Of a stretch of DNA of 64,000 nucleotides, positions 49,425-63,298 are shown one piece after another. This stretch comes from Nymphaea colorata (Eukaryota > Streptophyta > Magnoliopsida > Nymphaeales > Nymphaeaceae): the NCBI RefSeq assembly GCF_008831285.2, contig NC_045143.1, forward strand, positions 4,595,503 to 4,659,502, given 5' to 3'. Made by a program: the position numbers and the translations under genes. Within the stretch, counting starts at the first letter, position 1; each line of letters starts with the position of its first letter. The notes under the pieces were generated by a model that saw only the letters and a list, made by a program, of their open reading frames with translations, had not been told where the DNA came from and did not search any database.

Positions 49425-50069
49425 TTAGAGTGGAACAAAGTAACCCAGATTAAGGACTGACTGGTCAGGGCCTGACAAGTCTTGGAACACTTCAATCCTG
49501 AAGTACCTTAATAGATAGCTATCTAAAACCACAATCATCAAACGGTAAGTGTAATGATCGGTACCACGATCCAGTACCTGCCCATCCACCACCTGCAGTA
49601 ACTTAAGAACGGCATGGTTCTGTGTGCTGTATATTTCCACAGCGAACAGAGCCAAGTGATGTAATCGCTCGTCATTTGCTGCATCTGGGATGTCGCTCCA
49701 AGTCGGAAGCCAGGGAAGGTGAGGTACCGATGCGAACGAGCCTAAGTTCAGTACTGGAGGTTGGCTAGGTGCTGACAGATCTTGTAAGACTTCACTCCAG
49801 TAAAGCCTTGTTTCAGTGTCGTCCAGAACCTTAATGGCCAATCTGTACGTGTAATGTTCACTGCCACGATCCAGTTCTTCTCCTTCCACTACTTGTAAGA
49901 ACTTGAGGTACGCATGGCTCTGTTGGTTATACACATCCACAGCAAAGGCCCCCAAGTCTTGTGCATGGGGATCTTTATCCACATTGGGGATGATAACCCA
50001 CTTGAGGGAAGTGGCCTTTATGGCCATTAACGTGGCCGCTAAGAAATGGAGAAGAAGGAAATGTTCCAT
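49425..50069 (-). CDS. Divergent two-domain cystatin-like secreted protein, copy H
   Basis: This intact intronless minus-strand frame of 214 residues starts at the ATG at 50069; the open frame extends seven codons further without family support. The signal peptide covers about residues 1-20 (MEHFLLLHFLAATLMAIKAT). Domain 1 has LGAFAVDVYN and EELDRG (64-69); domain 2 has LALFAVEIYS and QVLDRG (164-169). The linker (VPHLPWLPTWSDIPDA) differs from the array. There is no cysteine, showing that the lone Cys of the array genes is dispensable. The C-terminus GYFVPL parallels GYFQAL. The opposite strand, distance from the array and divergence suggest an old family member, useful as an outgroup. Function unknown beyond the fold. 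Confidence 0.9.
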   Translation of the reverse strand: MEHFLLLHFLAATLMAIKATSLKWVIIPNVDKDPHAQDLGAFAVDVYNQQSHAYLKFLQVVEGEELDRGSEHYTYRLAIKVLDDTETRLYWSEVLQDLSAPSQPPVLNLGSFASVPHLPWLPTWSDIPDAANDERLHHLALFAVEIYSTQNHAVLKLLQVVDGQVLDRGTDHYTYRLMIVVLDSYLLRYFRIEVFQDLSGPDQSVLNLGYFVPL

Positions 50070-50205
50070 GGCTGGATGATAATCAAGCACTAACTAAGAC
50101 AAACTCTTTGGAAGTGGAGACTAATTGAGAAGGATGGGGACGAAACTTCTGAAGGAAAAGGTGAAAGCAATGTTGAGTGACTTTGTCCACGCATCTAGAG
50201 CCAGA

Positions 50206-50213
50206 TATTTATA
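50206..50213 (-). promoter_or_regulatory. TATA box of gene H
   Basis: On the minus strand, TATAAATA begins 144 bp before the ATG, the same spacing as in the array genes (129-145 bp). Confidence 0.65.
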
Positions 50214-53200
50214 GACAGACAGAAGTCTTGACCAATCTAATACATATACCGTAGTATTTCTGGAAGAGGGACAACAAACTGTAACGTTTTGGAACTGAGA
50301 TCATAGTTGAAATCATAGCCCAAATTCACTTTTCTATTTCTTTTTCTCTATTTGGGAGAAGACCCTTCGATTTATAGGTCAGTAAAAAGACTTATAAAGA
50401 AGCAGAGATCGCTGCTCTTGTCGAGTACCCATGTTCAATGGAGGATTCAGTAGCCAATTCACATTGTAAACGACAGCCATGTGTTCAAAATATGGTAGGT
50501 TGCAGACTTGCAGTAGCCCTTACAACACATGGTGTTCAATGGGGATCAAACTTGAACGTCCCCAATTTAGAAACTGTGCCTGCAAATGTGTGTTCATTAT
50601 GCTTCTAAACAGGAAGCGAAGATGCTGCAGCATCTTGTTGGAGTGCAGACAGTCAAACTTCTCCATAATGGCACGACAGTTTCTCTGGTGACTTTGCTTC
50701 ATTTGTAAGTCAGGAGAGCTAGTTTCTTGGTGTAGAACTCAATGACTGCTACTTCCTAGCTTGGCAATGCTGTCATACCAATCACTGCGCCACTCATAAT
50801 CAAGAATTTAGTATTGCATCCCGGCTAAGCTTTTCTACTATTCTGCACACACTAGTTGGCTAAGAGAGTCTCGAAATCTTGCGTCCGATGTGCTTGAACC
50901 ATTAAGCTGCAAGTTTGCCATAAAGATGGATATGGTCATATAGCTCTTCATAAAGCCATTGAAGGTCCATGTGCAGACATCTTTGCAAATTATTGCCAAT
51001 TATTTTTCCTTCAGACATCATCAAAACCACGTCGACTCACCATACTTTCTGGAAAGCCTATGGCGACCCTATGATGGACGCTAAGGCCATGTTTGATTGC
51101 TCGGAATGTGCTTCCTGGGTGTATATTCACCCTAAAATCAGGTGAAAAGAGTTGGAGTTCTCCCCCTCTCATTTTCTTGGCTCAATTTCAAGGCTTCAAT
51201 CTGGCGTTATGGTGAAAGAAGCACTAAACTTCCTCACTGCATGTTTGGATCGCCTTGTCTGCTACAAATATTATTTTTACCTAAAGTTAAGTTTATGCAG
51301 ACAATCAAAGACGAAGTTCAAGGAGAGAATAGGATGAAAGAACTATATCTGTGCCGGGAAACTGCAGGTGAGTATTGGGCTGTGCTGTCTCAAAGAAAAT
51401 TGTCCTATTTGACACATTGCACATTGCCAACATTGGGAACAATCACGAATTTCGTTTGACTGGCCAAGCCGCTGAAGTAGCTAAAGAAGTGATAAATCCT
51501 GCCAACAAAATGGGTCCTATAGATCACCGTTTATATCGATTCAGAGTCTCCAGTGAATATCAAAGAGATTTATCCAGTCAATCTAGAACCAGCATGCCCA
51601 TGATTTTGCTCGTATATAGACATTCTCATGAATGTCACATTTATATGCTTTTATGGCCGCAGTTGGCTGGAACTGAAATTGGGTCACCTGGTGATCATGA
51701 AACAGAAGAAACGAAAGGATGACTATGGAGAAGGACAAAAGGATCTTTTCTCTACGAATAAGTGAGGTTCTTAAGTAGAACTTTTCTTGTCAAAATACTT
51801 TAAATCTATCAGCTTTTAACACGGTTCTCATCAAATAATATAGCGGGTGCGTTTTCTTTTTCTTTTCTGATGACGAGAAATCCTTCGAAGCCCAGACTGT
51901 TCACCTGATCACATGCTTCTTGAGAGGAAACTCTCGGTTGATCTCCCACCACGACGACAACTCATAGATAAAAAGGAAAAAAAACCCACTTGGGTTGCAG
52001 AGAAACATAGAAAGGCAATCCAAAACACTTAGAAAGTTGGCTTCATTTTGTTGGCCAAGGGTTTGCGTGATCTACACTTCGCTGCAAACTCACGCTACAA
52101 CGCCACTGACAGGGTGCTATCTTTAATCATAATGTTGTAAAACGTTATCACTCTGCAACATTTTGCTCATAGGTCCAAATCCAGAATTATCTATAAAAGG
52201 TTTACAAGTTGATAAGAGTGCATGTGGTTGAAGTAGTGGGCAATTTGAATCTCATCGTCCACGGTGATGGTATACTCCTACCATCCTTATGGTATGGACT
52301 ATGTTGATTTCGAATCCGAACATGAAATATGATTAAGGATGAACGGTTTATGTCCCTGCATTAAATGAAGAAATCATATATAATCAAGTTGCAGGAACAT
52401 GACTAGAGAGAATTGAACCAACAAACGCATATCAAAGTTGCATAATACTCTTGTCATTGGAGGAGCGAATTTTACACCGATAACGCATATCAAGTAAGTT
52501 GATCGATGAGTTAAATTTGGCACTAATTGAAGAAGTACACATCTTTAGCGGCACCATTATATATAAAATGAGCAAAAAACTGAATGCAGCAATATAACAA
52601 TAAAAAACTTTTAAGGGGCTGGTGTGGGCAATTGCTCACCCAGTTGACATCAATGTTGTTAATTAATACCGGTATGGGCACTATATTAGCTTAATCATCC
52701 GTAGGGCATTATCTGGGGATGTGCATCCGCATTGCCTTAAGCTTTTTTCTTTTTTCTTTTTTTTTTAAATGTGACGTCTTTTGAATGGATTTAAAGACAA
52801 AGAAATAGAAAAATATAAATCTGCATGGGCCATGCATTGTATTTGCTTACTCATACGCGCCAACACTAACAACATGGATCGACATATCATGGATCGTAGC
52901 ATGATTATGATTTACAAATTTTTGTACTTTCAAGAGAAGTTTATTTTTCCTCTTAATTCAACCAGTATTAGCAATTTACTACGTTATTATAAAAAATTTC
53001 TTTTGGAACAAACGTTTTTCAAAACTGATAAAAAAAACTCAAAAAACTTAATTCTCAAAACTAAATGTTTTAGTGTGTCATCCTGAAAAAAGTTATTTTC
53101 CAAAAAAAAAACAGAAATGCCCTCATCCACACAGCCCAGCACAGGGCTGGTGTTAGGACCGAAGAGGCGAGCTGCTTTCGTCAAGATTGAGTTAATAATA

Positions 53201-53750
53201 AGTTAAATGAAAACATACTTAGGATGGATTGTTAAGCTAACATTTTTGTACAACGGCTATTGCCTCATTATAAGTGCTGAAAAGTTAGTGGAAATTTTTC
53301 TTTGAACGTACACTGCACTTCATCAATCCAAGGCCGAGAAAGGTCGCAGATTTTTCTTAAAAAAAAAATCTTTTGTGATGAAAGGCAGTTCTATGATTGT
53401 AAGGGTGTAGCATTGTTGGTAGCAAGATTGCGTAGAGTCACTGTCAATTTGATTCTTATAGATGCTGTTAAATTATAAATAATAGAATCACAACATCTCA
53501 GTTGACCGTGTATAATCCCTAGTTCCGATGCAATACAGAACCTTGAAAGCTTATTACATGTAAGAGTTTTCGGTCTTCTTTTCCGACGGTTAGAGTTTCC
53601 AGTCTGCACTAATTGGGAAAAAAGGAAAGGCCAGACATAAATTTGTAAATAGCAAAAAAGGCAGACATATATTTGTATACAGCAAATAAGGCAGCCATAA
53701 GTCGTATGAATTATTTAGGATAAAAATGAACGTGCTCAGTATAGTGGATC
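50214..53750. other. 3.5-kb stretch without recognised genes
   Basis: I see no gene, RNA or complete element. The sequence around 51,090 (GGCCATGTTTGATTGCTCGG) resembles a terminal repeat of the TTTGATTG type seen at 39,054 and 62,367, but I found no partner end. Open frames up to 115 codons (51142-51722) have no recognisable similarity. Confidence 0.45.
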
Positions 53751-53899
53751 CTGAGCGCTGCGACCCACCAAAATTGAGTTGCAGATATGATATAAGCGCG
53801 TAAACCGCGATTTAGTCGCGGGCATGTTGAGATTAGACAGAGCAGCGGTCGTCCTAGATTCTTGTTTGGCTAATGTGAAGTAATTTCCAAGCGAAGTCG

Positions 53900-54112
53900 C
53901 TTCAATTGCAAGAGATCGAACAATAAAACAGAAAATTTTCCGAAGAAGCAAACTCCTTTCACTCATCACGCTTCTGTCTCGCGCCAAGTTTCTTTCGACG
54001 CTCCCACATCTGCGATCAACACTTCTTGTGCTATTTCTTTGACACAGATGGAGATCTTGGGAAGTTCTCATCCTTTTCGTTCTCCGTAAAAGTTTCTTCT
54101 CCTACATTCCAG
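53900..54112 (+). other. Probable 5' UTR exon of NAP1
   Basis: Ends in ATTCCAG/GTAAGC with the donor at 54113. Acceptors ending at 54266 or 54307 would join it to the exon carrying the ATG at 54357. The left edge is arbitrary. It contains the inverted repeat AAGCGAAGTCGCTT near 53,893. Confidence 0.45.
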
Positions 54113-54356
54113 GTAAGCCTTCTTGGATCGCTCTTTGTTAGCCATAACGTTTTTTTTTTTCGCAGATCTCCTTCTGGCGTTATGGTTTTGTTTTATGGAT
54201 CTCGGTGTATGCGTGTGGCAATTACTGCTGCCATTCAGGGTCTCGCTTAGTGTTTTAATTTTGCAGAGTTTGTAGCTTTAGTCAACTCTTTTTCAACATT
54301 CGTGCAGTTCTTGTTGGTGATTTCTGGTGAACTGAGGGGGAGAGGTATCGACCACC

Positions 54357-57300
54357 ATGGCCAGGATGAACCAGCAGCAGTATGGTTATAACCTAGAAAC
54401 TTCCCCAACTCATGTACACCGATCGAGGGATCTGGACAGCATGTCCAGGTGGACTGAGTACCTCAGCTCGGAAGCGGCTTCACCTCCTTCAGTAACCTCG
54501 AGTTCAAAGCACGTCGTCTTCTCGATGATGCCTCCGAGTGTTGGCAGCTTTCACAAGGGCCGGAGCATGGAATGCGTCTTTCAGTTGACCCAAGTCGCGG
54601 AGGGATTGTTGGCCAAGATGCACAAGTTTGTCCAAATTTTGGACCATCCCGATCCCACACAGTTCGTGTTCTCGGATTCTTTCTGGAAAGCGGGGGTGCT
54701 CCCTGATTTCCCGAAGTTCTGCGTGCACCTAGCGAAGAAGTTTCCGGAACATCCCAGCAGCCTTCAGCTTGAGAAGGTACAGATTGCAATTTCTCGTTGC
54801 TGCTTGTGCTAGCTTGCGGTTGAAATGTATTGCTAGGAACATGGTTAACTCAAACTGCCAGCATTGTACTTATTCGACCGGGGTTCTTCTAGGTGTTGGA
54901 GCTGATGGTGCCATATATCAATATGTCACACTGTTTGCTGTTATCAGTAGTTATCTTCTATTTTTGTACTTTTGATTTCTAGTAGATACATCACATATCG
55001 GATGTGTGAATATCTTCTCAGCCGACATAGCTTATAGAACCCCGAGATATTTCTTTGGAGAACTATTGTGTATGTTGAATGGTGGACCTGAGGCATGTAA
55101 CGCACCTCTGCACCTATTCCTGTTTTATAGAATACGGATTCTAATTTGATGTATGGGTTGATTTTGTAATGCAGGTAGACAAGGTTGCATTGGAGACTTT
55201 GCAAGAGACATCTGGAAGTTACTTGCAAAATTTAGAACCTTGGATTGAAGTAAGGACTTGACCCTACTGAAAACCTCTTAGACTTTGAGGCTTTTGCATT
55301 TCAAATATAGCAACCACAGAAACCAGATAAGGTTCTGAGCACTATATTACTATTGGTTGGATGCTTATCTTCTCTATGAGATTATGTCTTGGCACTATTA
55401 GTTATGGGATGAAACATGCAAATCATAGGAACTAACTGTATTTTTGAAATAATGTGTAAATGAATATTTTTTGGGATATACCACCTTCTTAGCTATTGCT
55501 AGGTTATGAGATATGCTGCTTGCACTACAAACCATGCATGAAAAATCTTTGTGATATTTCATACTGTTTGGTAGATTATAAAACTGTCTGTGTTCTGAAT
55601 AAATAAATAAATAAATGAAAACATACATGGAGAGGGAACACAAAGAGCTTCCTTCTGAACCACGATAATGATACTGTTACCTACTGAGCGTGCATGTGTT
55701 GCATTCTGGTCATAAGCAAGCACACAGTTACTGTATAACCATCATTAGCATGCAATATAAAGATGACAAAGACAATGTTATGCATGATTATCTGATGAGG
55801 AAGAAATAGTATATGCCTGAAGGAAGCAGTGTCGATGGTTGAACTTCTATGTCACCATTCAGCCACTGAATCACATGATGCTCTTGCTGAGGCCAAGGAA
55901 TGATGATAAAATAATCTCGACTAGCATGCTCCAAATTCAGCATAAATCACTTGGCTAAATTTCATTGTGATTATCTGATAAAAAGACACTATGTGTCTGA
56001 CAGAAGTAGATTCAATGGTTGAGATTCTGTGTCACCATTCAGCTACCCAATCACAATATGCTCTTGGTGAGGCCAAAGGTTGGCAAAAAAATAATCTTGA
56101 TGAACATGCTTCAATTTCACTAGAAATCATTTGAATGAATTTCACTTGATTTATTTTTTTTGTTTTGTTTCTGTAACATTTGCATCCAAGTTTTAGTGCA
56201 AAGCAATTTATATCTCCTTTCTTGCGTTCTAATGAAATGTTGCTTCTTGCTACTTTGGTTTCTCAATATTGTCTGGTTTTGTGTGTGTGTGTGTGGCTCT
56301 TTACTGTATTTTGTAAATGCAAGCACATGCTTGCCCCTCATATTCAAAGTTTTTCTTTTTTAACTGGAAGTGCTCTGGTTTTAATCTGAAGTCTGAACAT
56401 TTGTTTATCTGTTTTTTTGTTGTCTTTGCTATGGTGGTTGTGTGGAATTTATTAGCTTCTCGTAGATCTTATGGCCTTCCGGGAACAAGCTTTGCGGATT
56501 ATCTTAGATTTGAGCAGTACAGTAATCACATTATTGGTAAGTTTTTCCTTTTCTTCTTTGGTTTCATAGGTGAGATAAGATTGTAGTCACATCCTATCAG
56601 GCTATTGTGGATAACCATTATAAAGTTTAAGTTTGGTTGACAATTTTGACACTAATTTTAAGCTGTTCTAACATATATTTAAATTTGCAGCCACATCAAA
56701 ATTCCTTAATTTTACACGCATTTATGGATCTTTTTTGTGCCTTTGTTCGTGCCAATCTTTCCTCTTCAAAGGCAAGTATTGTCTCGATCATTTGATGTTA
56801 TTATTATTTTTTAAATCCTTTACCTCATGCAGATTGCTGATGTATCTGCTACCTTGTGAACTGCTGCTGTTCAATTCCTTTTTCATGACTTACCATAAAC
56901 TTGAGAAGGCCTATTTGTATGTGACAGATTCCATGGAAAATGATTCTGCAAGTGTACAATCTTTTGCATCTGTTAACAAAAGGGGGGCGTGATTGCGAAT
57001 TTTATCACCGGTGCGATATACCTCTTTCTGTTTGTTGTTCAAACTTAATATTCATGGAGCGGAATTCATTATTTACTTACAGGAATGACATTTATTTGTT
57101 GAACATGCTACTGTTTCATTTTAATATTTGGAACATCAGGACCTTTTCATAGTGCCTTGAACATGCAACCTTATTATTCATTATCCTGTTTTACAGCAGC
57201 CATGAGAATATCATAACTTGGTCTATTTAGCAACTTATTTGTTTCATATTTTGGCTTTTCATTCCATTGAGATGGAAAAACCATGAAGTGTAAGTCAAAG

Positions 57301-60300
57301 GTCAAGAAATGCATAAACACCTACTAATGTGGTTGTAATCTTGAAACAAGAAAATACACGGACATTCTTGGCAAGATACCGCACATGGGAGAGAGAAAAC
57401 TCTGTAATTTACTGTTATGAACCATGGATTCTCACTTCGGGGTTAGGAGTGACCCTCCACAAGACCTGAAAATCCCTAATGCCTACCCTACCCCTAATTT
57501 AGCCTTTTTACAAGGCAGAATGGATTGCATCCAACTCTTGGAATTTCCAATATAGACCTGGGGTCAAACCCAACTTTTGAAGTTAATTGTCTTTCTTCCC
57601 ACTTTTGGTTTTGTCCTGATGACTCTTTCACCCTTTAAGCTGCATCATCCACCCCATCCCCAAATTCATCAAGTTGAAAACAACAGAAGCCTGTGTTGTT
57701 ACTCTCTAGAGCTCTCTCATGTCCATATTTCTGGTCCTTCATGAACTCATTCAGCAAACCACTTGGTTTTAACTTTTAAGCCTGTGATCCTTTGGGACAA
57801 GCCACTAATCAATCACTCTGTGAGGTTTTGGTCCGATATTTCCCTTGGAAATATTACAAGAGCCTTCATTTCCTTGGAAGGGATTAAGGTGGGGAACATG
57901 TGACAAAATGAATTAGAGGGAATATTGCATTACCTACCTCGATGATAACCTTGAAGGGTGCCTTTCCATGCTGACTAATTTTTAAACTGAACCAGCTCTT
58001 TCAATAAAAATTGCAATTCTGTCAGTTGTTATCGTAGAAGATAGAACTGCTTCATCAGATTCCTTGCATGCTAAGTTGTCAAAATTGGAAGTGGGAGACA
58101 GGTCATTCAGCACCCTAAGGCGATTAATAGGCATTAGTCAGGTCTAGTCAATTTGAGTTGGTCCAATTCAATTTACTATAATTAAGTGCATGCATTTTCA
58201 CATCATAGCCACAAATATCATGATATTTTTGAAAATATCATGATATTAACAAAAAAAATGAAGAAAATGATAAAAACAGGAAAATATTACGATATTTGGA
58301 AAAAATCATTAAAAATCAATTTGTCACAGTTTTTTCGTTTATTATTTATTTTATTTTCTGTTTTTAATTTTTTCAATTTTTTGTTTCATTGTTTTATTTC
58401 CTCTTGTTTTCAGTATTTAACATGGCCTCTTAATGCAATACAATACTTATTACCTTATCATTTTTATCATTTTAACTGGATGGTTTTTTATGTCTGCTTA
58501 TTCGTTTTACTTTTTCATTTCTTGTATTTTTGTCGGCAAAATTTTCCCAAAAAACAATTTGGCTGAAAAATACCTAAGAAAAACCTTGCTGATAAAGACC
58601 TGATTACGTTGTTTTTTTTGGCTATGCTTCACATATATGGAAATAAAAACAGAAATGTCTGTGCAAATGCACACATATATTTTATGGGTCAGGGAATAGT
58701 CAGCTGAGTGCTTATGGTAACTACTTGACTAGTCCAACCATCTAGTTGCTGGCTTGAACTTGAAGCACACATTCACCGGTAATTGACTTAGCTGACTAGT
58801 TGGACTAGTCAGGATTTGGATAACTATGCTTGCATGTCACAAATTATTACTTGATGATTCAAGAATCTCTTCTCTGTAATGCCACACATTATCATATGTG
58901 ATATGAGTACTCAGACCAAGAAAGATATTTAATCTGATGTAAAGTTGGTATACAATAACAAACATAGGATTTGCAGTGTCCTATTTATCATGTCCTTTTT
59001 CCAATCATTTTCCAGGCAATAGGCTGAACTTGTTTTTAGTTTGGTACCTTGCAATGCGGAGTGTTCTTTCCAAATAGATATCAAAATCAGTGTCTGTATT
59101 GTTGGCTATTGTTCGAGGAATGTCATTCCATTGTTCAATGTGATTATAGGAAGCCTTTGCTACTAATCGTGTGGCATATGGGTGACGGAGGAAAACGAAA
59201 AAGCTGCCTTTTGACGGGCCATCTACTACCACCAGAATCACTGTCTTCATTTAGGCAACCCTTTGATAAAGTCTAGTGAACAAAACATGTATACATTAAG
59301 GAGTTGACAAAGGTTTGCCTTGGAAGTTGGATAGCCTCATATTGCTTTTCCAACAGGCTTGGCCATTCCTTACTGACTTCTCTATGTCCTGTTGCATTCC
59401 TTTCCAGTAAAACACACAGAACATGCGCTTGCAAGTTCACCCTGCACTTGCATGTCCAACTTCAGGAGATTCTTGGAATTGCATCAGTAAATCCGTTATT
59501 AGAATGGAATTTTTGAGGATGTATATTCTGCCATCTTAGGTCAGGAATTGAATTCTGCCATCTTAGGTCAGGAATTGAATTTTCTACCTTAAATGGGCCA
59601 GGTGGTGGGCTTACATTCTATTTTCTGTTTTAATTAGTTGCAGCTCTTCAGATCATTGGTATTTGGCACTAATTTTTCCCAAATTTCTGCTTGGGAAGGC
59701 ATGGGATACAGAATCGCCTTGTTTCTGCTCAGGTTGCCTTGACTAATGGCTGAATTTATTTGTCTCCTTTCTGTACCTGAACTTAAAATTATACAGTAGC
59801 AACTTAGCTCACCACCTTTTCTAGCTGGGTGTTTTTTTTGGTCCACCAAGAATTGAAGGTTTTGGTGGTTTTCTTGAAGAACAAATTTCTCATTTCTGTT
59901 CTAGTAGTCAACAAAATTACGTAAGCTCTCCTTCATGGGCAGGCAAGGCTTTAAATGGTGTCTTTATTTGTCTTGTTGAAATAAGAATCAAATGTCCCTG
60001 CTGTAAGAGAACGATCCCCATTCCTACATTACAGGCTTGAGTGTTGAATTCTTGATTAGAATTGGCGAATGCATCCCGGGGGAATGTCACCACTGTCTCC
60101 TTGAGCCTCCAAAATGCATGTTCAGCTTTAGCTCTCCACTAAAATCGATCCTTCTTCAATAGCATCATCAAGAAGGCCACTATTTGTCCATATTGACATA
60201 CAAAGTGCCTGTAATACCAGTCCATCCTAGAAGTCCATGTAGCGCCTTAATGGATCCTGATCTAAGCCATTGTAGTAGTGCTAATGCCTTCCCTTCTAGA

Positions 60301-63298
60301 TGAATTATGGCTAGAGTCAATCACTGATGGTAGGCAATTGCTTGGAAACCCAAGAATTGCTTGGCTGTAAACACCCAGTTCGACGGGTCCTCACCTGAAA
60401 ATTTAGGAAAATCAAGTTTAGTAATTCTTACCTTAGGGTCCCGGCATCTTCCTGGCATCCACAGATAAGATCTTCCGACCATATTGAAGATCTCTTTTGA
60501 TCACCATCTGGATGCTGCTTATCCAGGTCCATGCCTCCTTGTTGTGGTGTCTGTCTCTGTCACCATCATTGCCTGCCTTGGACTAAACCTGTTCAAACCA
60601 GCTGCATGATTGGCATGAGCGTTTTCTTGATTCAACAACCACCTTATCATTTCCTTTTATTTCTTTCTGATTGGCTTGAATTGTTGACATGAAAGCATCA
60701 ATTCTTCTAATTGACAGTCAAGACCTCCTCACTGCTGCCCCAAGGTTTCTACTTTCTAATCTTGCTTCCAAACCCAGGAGAACCTCATCCATCTGATGCC
60801 AGTGAACCATTTAAATAGCACCGGTGTCTCAAGGCTGGTCCAGTTTACCCAGCTGCGATGTCTGCCATTTTTCTTTTATTCGAAGTTTGGCTTTAATACC
60901 AGATATTGATGTGCTGTCTGCAGGACTGACAACTTGCACAAGAAACAAGAAAAACATGCATGCACCTTGGCAAGATACCACATACATAATAGAGAAAGCT
61001 GCCTACAATTTACTTTAGTAACCATGGTTTCCCACTTTGACTGGAGAAGCAGCCTTCCACAAGATATGCAATGCCTGCACTAACCCTAATTAAGCATTTT
61101 TATTGGGAGGACTTTACATGGATCAAATCCCCACCTTGGGAACTCCTAAATAAGAAACATATCCGAACTCCATTCTTAATGCTTATTGCCTTTATTCCTA
61201 CTATTGTTTTTCTACCAATGACTCATTTAGTTTTTGAGCTGCACCACATAATAATAAACAAAATAGTGCAACAAAGTGTAGGATATAACTGCAAATATGC
61301 TATTAACACATCCCCTTGAAGTGAAATGATGATGCTGTTATATCATGATCTTGCTTTTACAATAACAGCCTTGACGTGACTCCTTAAAAATTCTGATCAT
61401 GTGAACTCTTGATTTAACAATTTATAACGTCATTCCGACCTATGTCCTAACTAGAACCTGTGCTCCAAGCCTCCAATCTTGTCAACAAATATAGGTGAGG
61501 AGGTAGGAGCTCTTTTTCTGCAACAAGTGATTGTAATAGTAGTTACCATTTCAACGAGACAAGATCAACCTCAAACATGAAATATTGTTCTAGGATTGCT
61601 TTTCAGGTTCCTGAGTAGCGTTGTTTTAATTAGTGAATTAGCATTCAAATGTTAAGCTACTAATAAATTGAAGTTTATAATGTTTTTCTGGATACAGGCA
61701 AACAAAGTAATGCTTTTATGAATGAGCTGTATTGCTAATTGATTGTATATCCTGAATGACAGGTTAGTGCAGTTTGTTGACTCGTATGACCCCCCACTTA
61801 AAGGACTACAAGAAGACCTCAATTTTGTTAGCCCACGTGTTGGAGAGGTTGTTTTCTTAACAAGAGAGGAGTTTCTTCTTCTTGATCCTGATTTATTGAA
61901 TTTTTAGTTTTTCTCTTTATGTGATAAAAGAGCTGAAACTTTTTTGTTGCTAGATCGTGATTTTTCACTTTAAATTATTGATCTTTTTGCATTTTATTTT
62001 GATAATTTAGGTTCTTTTTGTTTCTTGTCTCTTTTGGTTTTTGTAAATCTTTTTTATTTCCATCTCCAAATCCTGGAACTGAATGCACATATAGAAACTT
62101 AGGGTTCTCCAGATTGGATATATATCTTCTGAAATATTGAGATCGATGATTAAAAGTTAAGAAATGTTGCCAGGAGTATCTTAGATATACAAAACAAATA
62201 TGGAGATTGGTTCCTAGAGAATAGAGAGCTGTTAACTGTAAGATTGATGCATAATAAGTTTGGGTCAAATATTAATAGGCTTGAGAACCTTTTTTGATAT
62301 TATATTATATTTATTCAAATTGTTCGTTAAATATATACATATATGTTCTTTTTTTGAAGACTCTGTGGGCATATTTGATTGCTCCAATAACCTATGTTTA
62401 ATTTAAAGGTTATTTTCAATGTACTAAAGGCAGTCAAAGACATGGTGACTTCCTTCACCATCATACATCTTTTTACACTTGAAATCGAGTGGAGAGAGTT
62501 GGTGGAGGAGAGTCTGACTTTCTTCACCCAATTTTAGTGTGAAAGTCATCCTTGTGAAAGTACAGTCATGGAACCATTATACAGGATCAAATGTGCCCTA
62601 GAGCTTTGTATGCTTTCAGCAATCCCTGGAAAAAAAAAAGGCAGGAAAATAAAGTTCTCACTGTATGCAGTTCATGGGAACCCAAAACATACTATGCAAA
62701 TATTTATTTGTATTATGATCCAATCATGTCAACAAGCTTGAATTTTTACGTGAATGACCATATACAACATCAATAATAACTGTAATAACAATGACAGCTG
62801 TAATATCCTTATCATCTCAACAAGATTTAACTTATCAGCAATTTTATGTGGTCAAGCCGACTGTATGTCACACTGTCGGTCTTTTTTCATGTTATTAGTC
62901 ATGTCATTCCCTTAAACATAACTTACCTTCTACTTGTTATGGCAGGTTCTGGAAGCTGTTGGACCTATTATCTTTTTGTCTACAGACACCAAAAAGTTGA
63001 GAAATGAAGGGTTTTTAAGCCCATTTCATCCTCGGTATCCAGATATACTTACAAATTCTGCTCATCCTATGGTATCATGTGTTATAAGAAACTTTAACTA
63101 GCTTCATCATTGTCTTATTGAAGTCATTGCACTCCTCTAAGATGACATGGTTTTTGAAGCATTATTTGTTCATTTTGTTTGTTGTTGCAGAGAGCTCAAG
63201 ATTTAGCAAATGTTATGGCCTATCAGGAGTGGGTTTTGCTTGGTTATCTTGTCTGTCCTTCTGAACTACTTCGAGTTACTGGCATTGACATTTCAATG
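54357..63298 (+). CDS. NAP1: NAP1/GNARLED, SCAR/WAVE complex subunit (5' part)
   Basis: Eight coding exons, 353 codons, are visible: 54357-54776, 55175-55249, 56456-56536, 56691-56771, 56928-57010, 61763-61847, 62946-63071 and 63191-63298. The gene continues beyond the window. The frame is continuous across all joins, and the product is collinear with plant NAP1. It has a variable N-terminus with SRWTEYLSSE, then VAEGLLAKMHKF, FWKAGVLPDFPKF, KKFPEH, DLMAFREQALR, LHAFMDLFCAFVR, LVQFVDSYDPPLKGL, LSTDTKKLRNEGFLSP and NVMAYQEWVLLGYLVCP. Family knowledge: NAP1 (Nck-associated protein 1/HEM family) scaffolds SCAR/WAVE, which activates Arp2/3 actin nucleation; plant mutants have distorted trichomes. 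The exon-4 donor is GC (AAG/GCAAGT). The exon-5 and exon-6 donors (GTGCGA, GTTGTT) are weak but conserved by frame. No stop or frameshift is seen. Confidence 0.94.
55786..56148. repeat. 182-bp tandem duplication in NAP1 intron 2
   Basis: Two diverged copies (55786-55967, 55968-56148), each beginning TGATTATCTGAT and containing TGTCACCATTCAGC and TGCTCTTG-TGAGGCCAA. It lies within the 1.2-kb intron 2 and is non-coding. Confidence 0.75.
57330..61290 (-). mobile_element. Decayed Ty3/gypsy element in NAP1 intron 5
   Basis: Similar LTR-like ends (about 57,330-57,660 and 60,906-61,290) share CTTGGCAAGATACC-CA, ACCATGG and GAGCTGCA-CA motifs. A degenerate primer site, minus strand TGGTATTAAAGCC at about 60,890-60,902, abuts the right one. 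Between them are minus-strand relics of Gag, reverse transcriptase/RNase H and integrase in that order. Their order and motifs are gypsy rather than copia. The element fills most of the 4.75-kb intron (57011-61762) antisense to NAP1. Ends are approximate. Confidence 0.75.
59000..60440 (-). pseudogene. Gypsy gag-pol relic
   Basis: On the minus strand, Gag-like FSGEDPSNW (about 60,380-60,405) is followed within about 200 bp by the RT connection motif YYRHFVCQYG (about 60,190-60,220). Most of protease and the RT palm is therefore missing. RNase H-like and zinc-domain-like FYWKGMQQD (about 59,400) follow, then integrase-like HPYATRLVAKA (about 59,150-59,180). Stops and frameshifts are frequent. 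Confidence 0.7.
62367..62598. mobile_element. Candidate MITE in NAP1 intron 6
   Basis: 232 bp with imperfect inverted ends (GGGCATATTTGATTG and complement GGGCACATTTGATCC, 12-13 of 15). No matching flanking duplication was found (TGT versus TAG). The end sequence resembles the Harbinger-like element at 39,054. Confidence 0.45.
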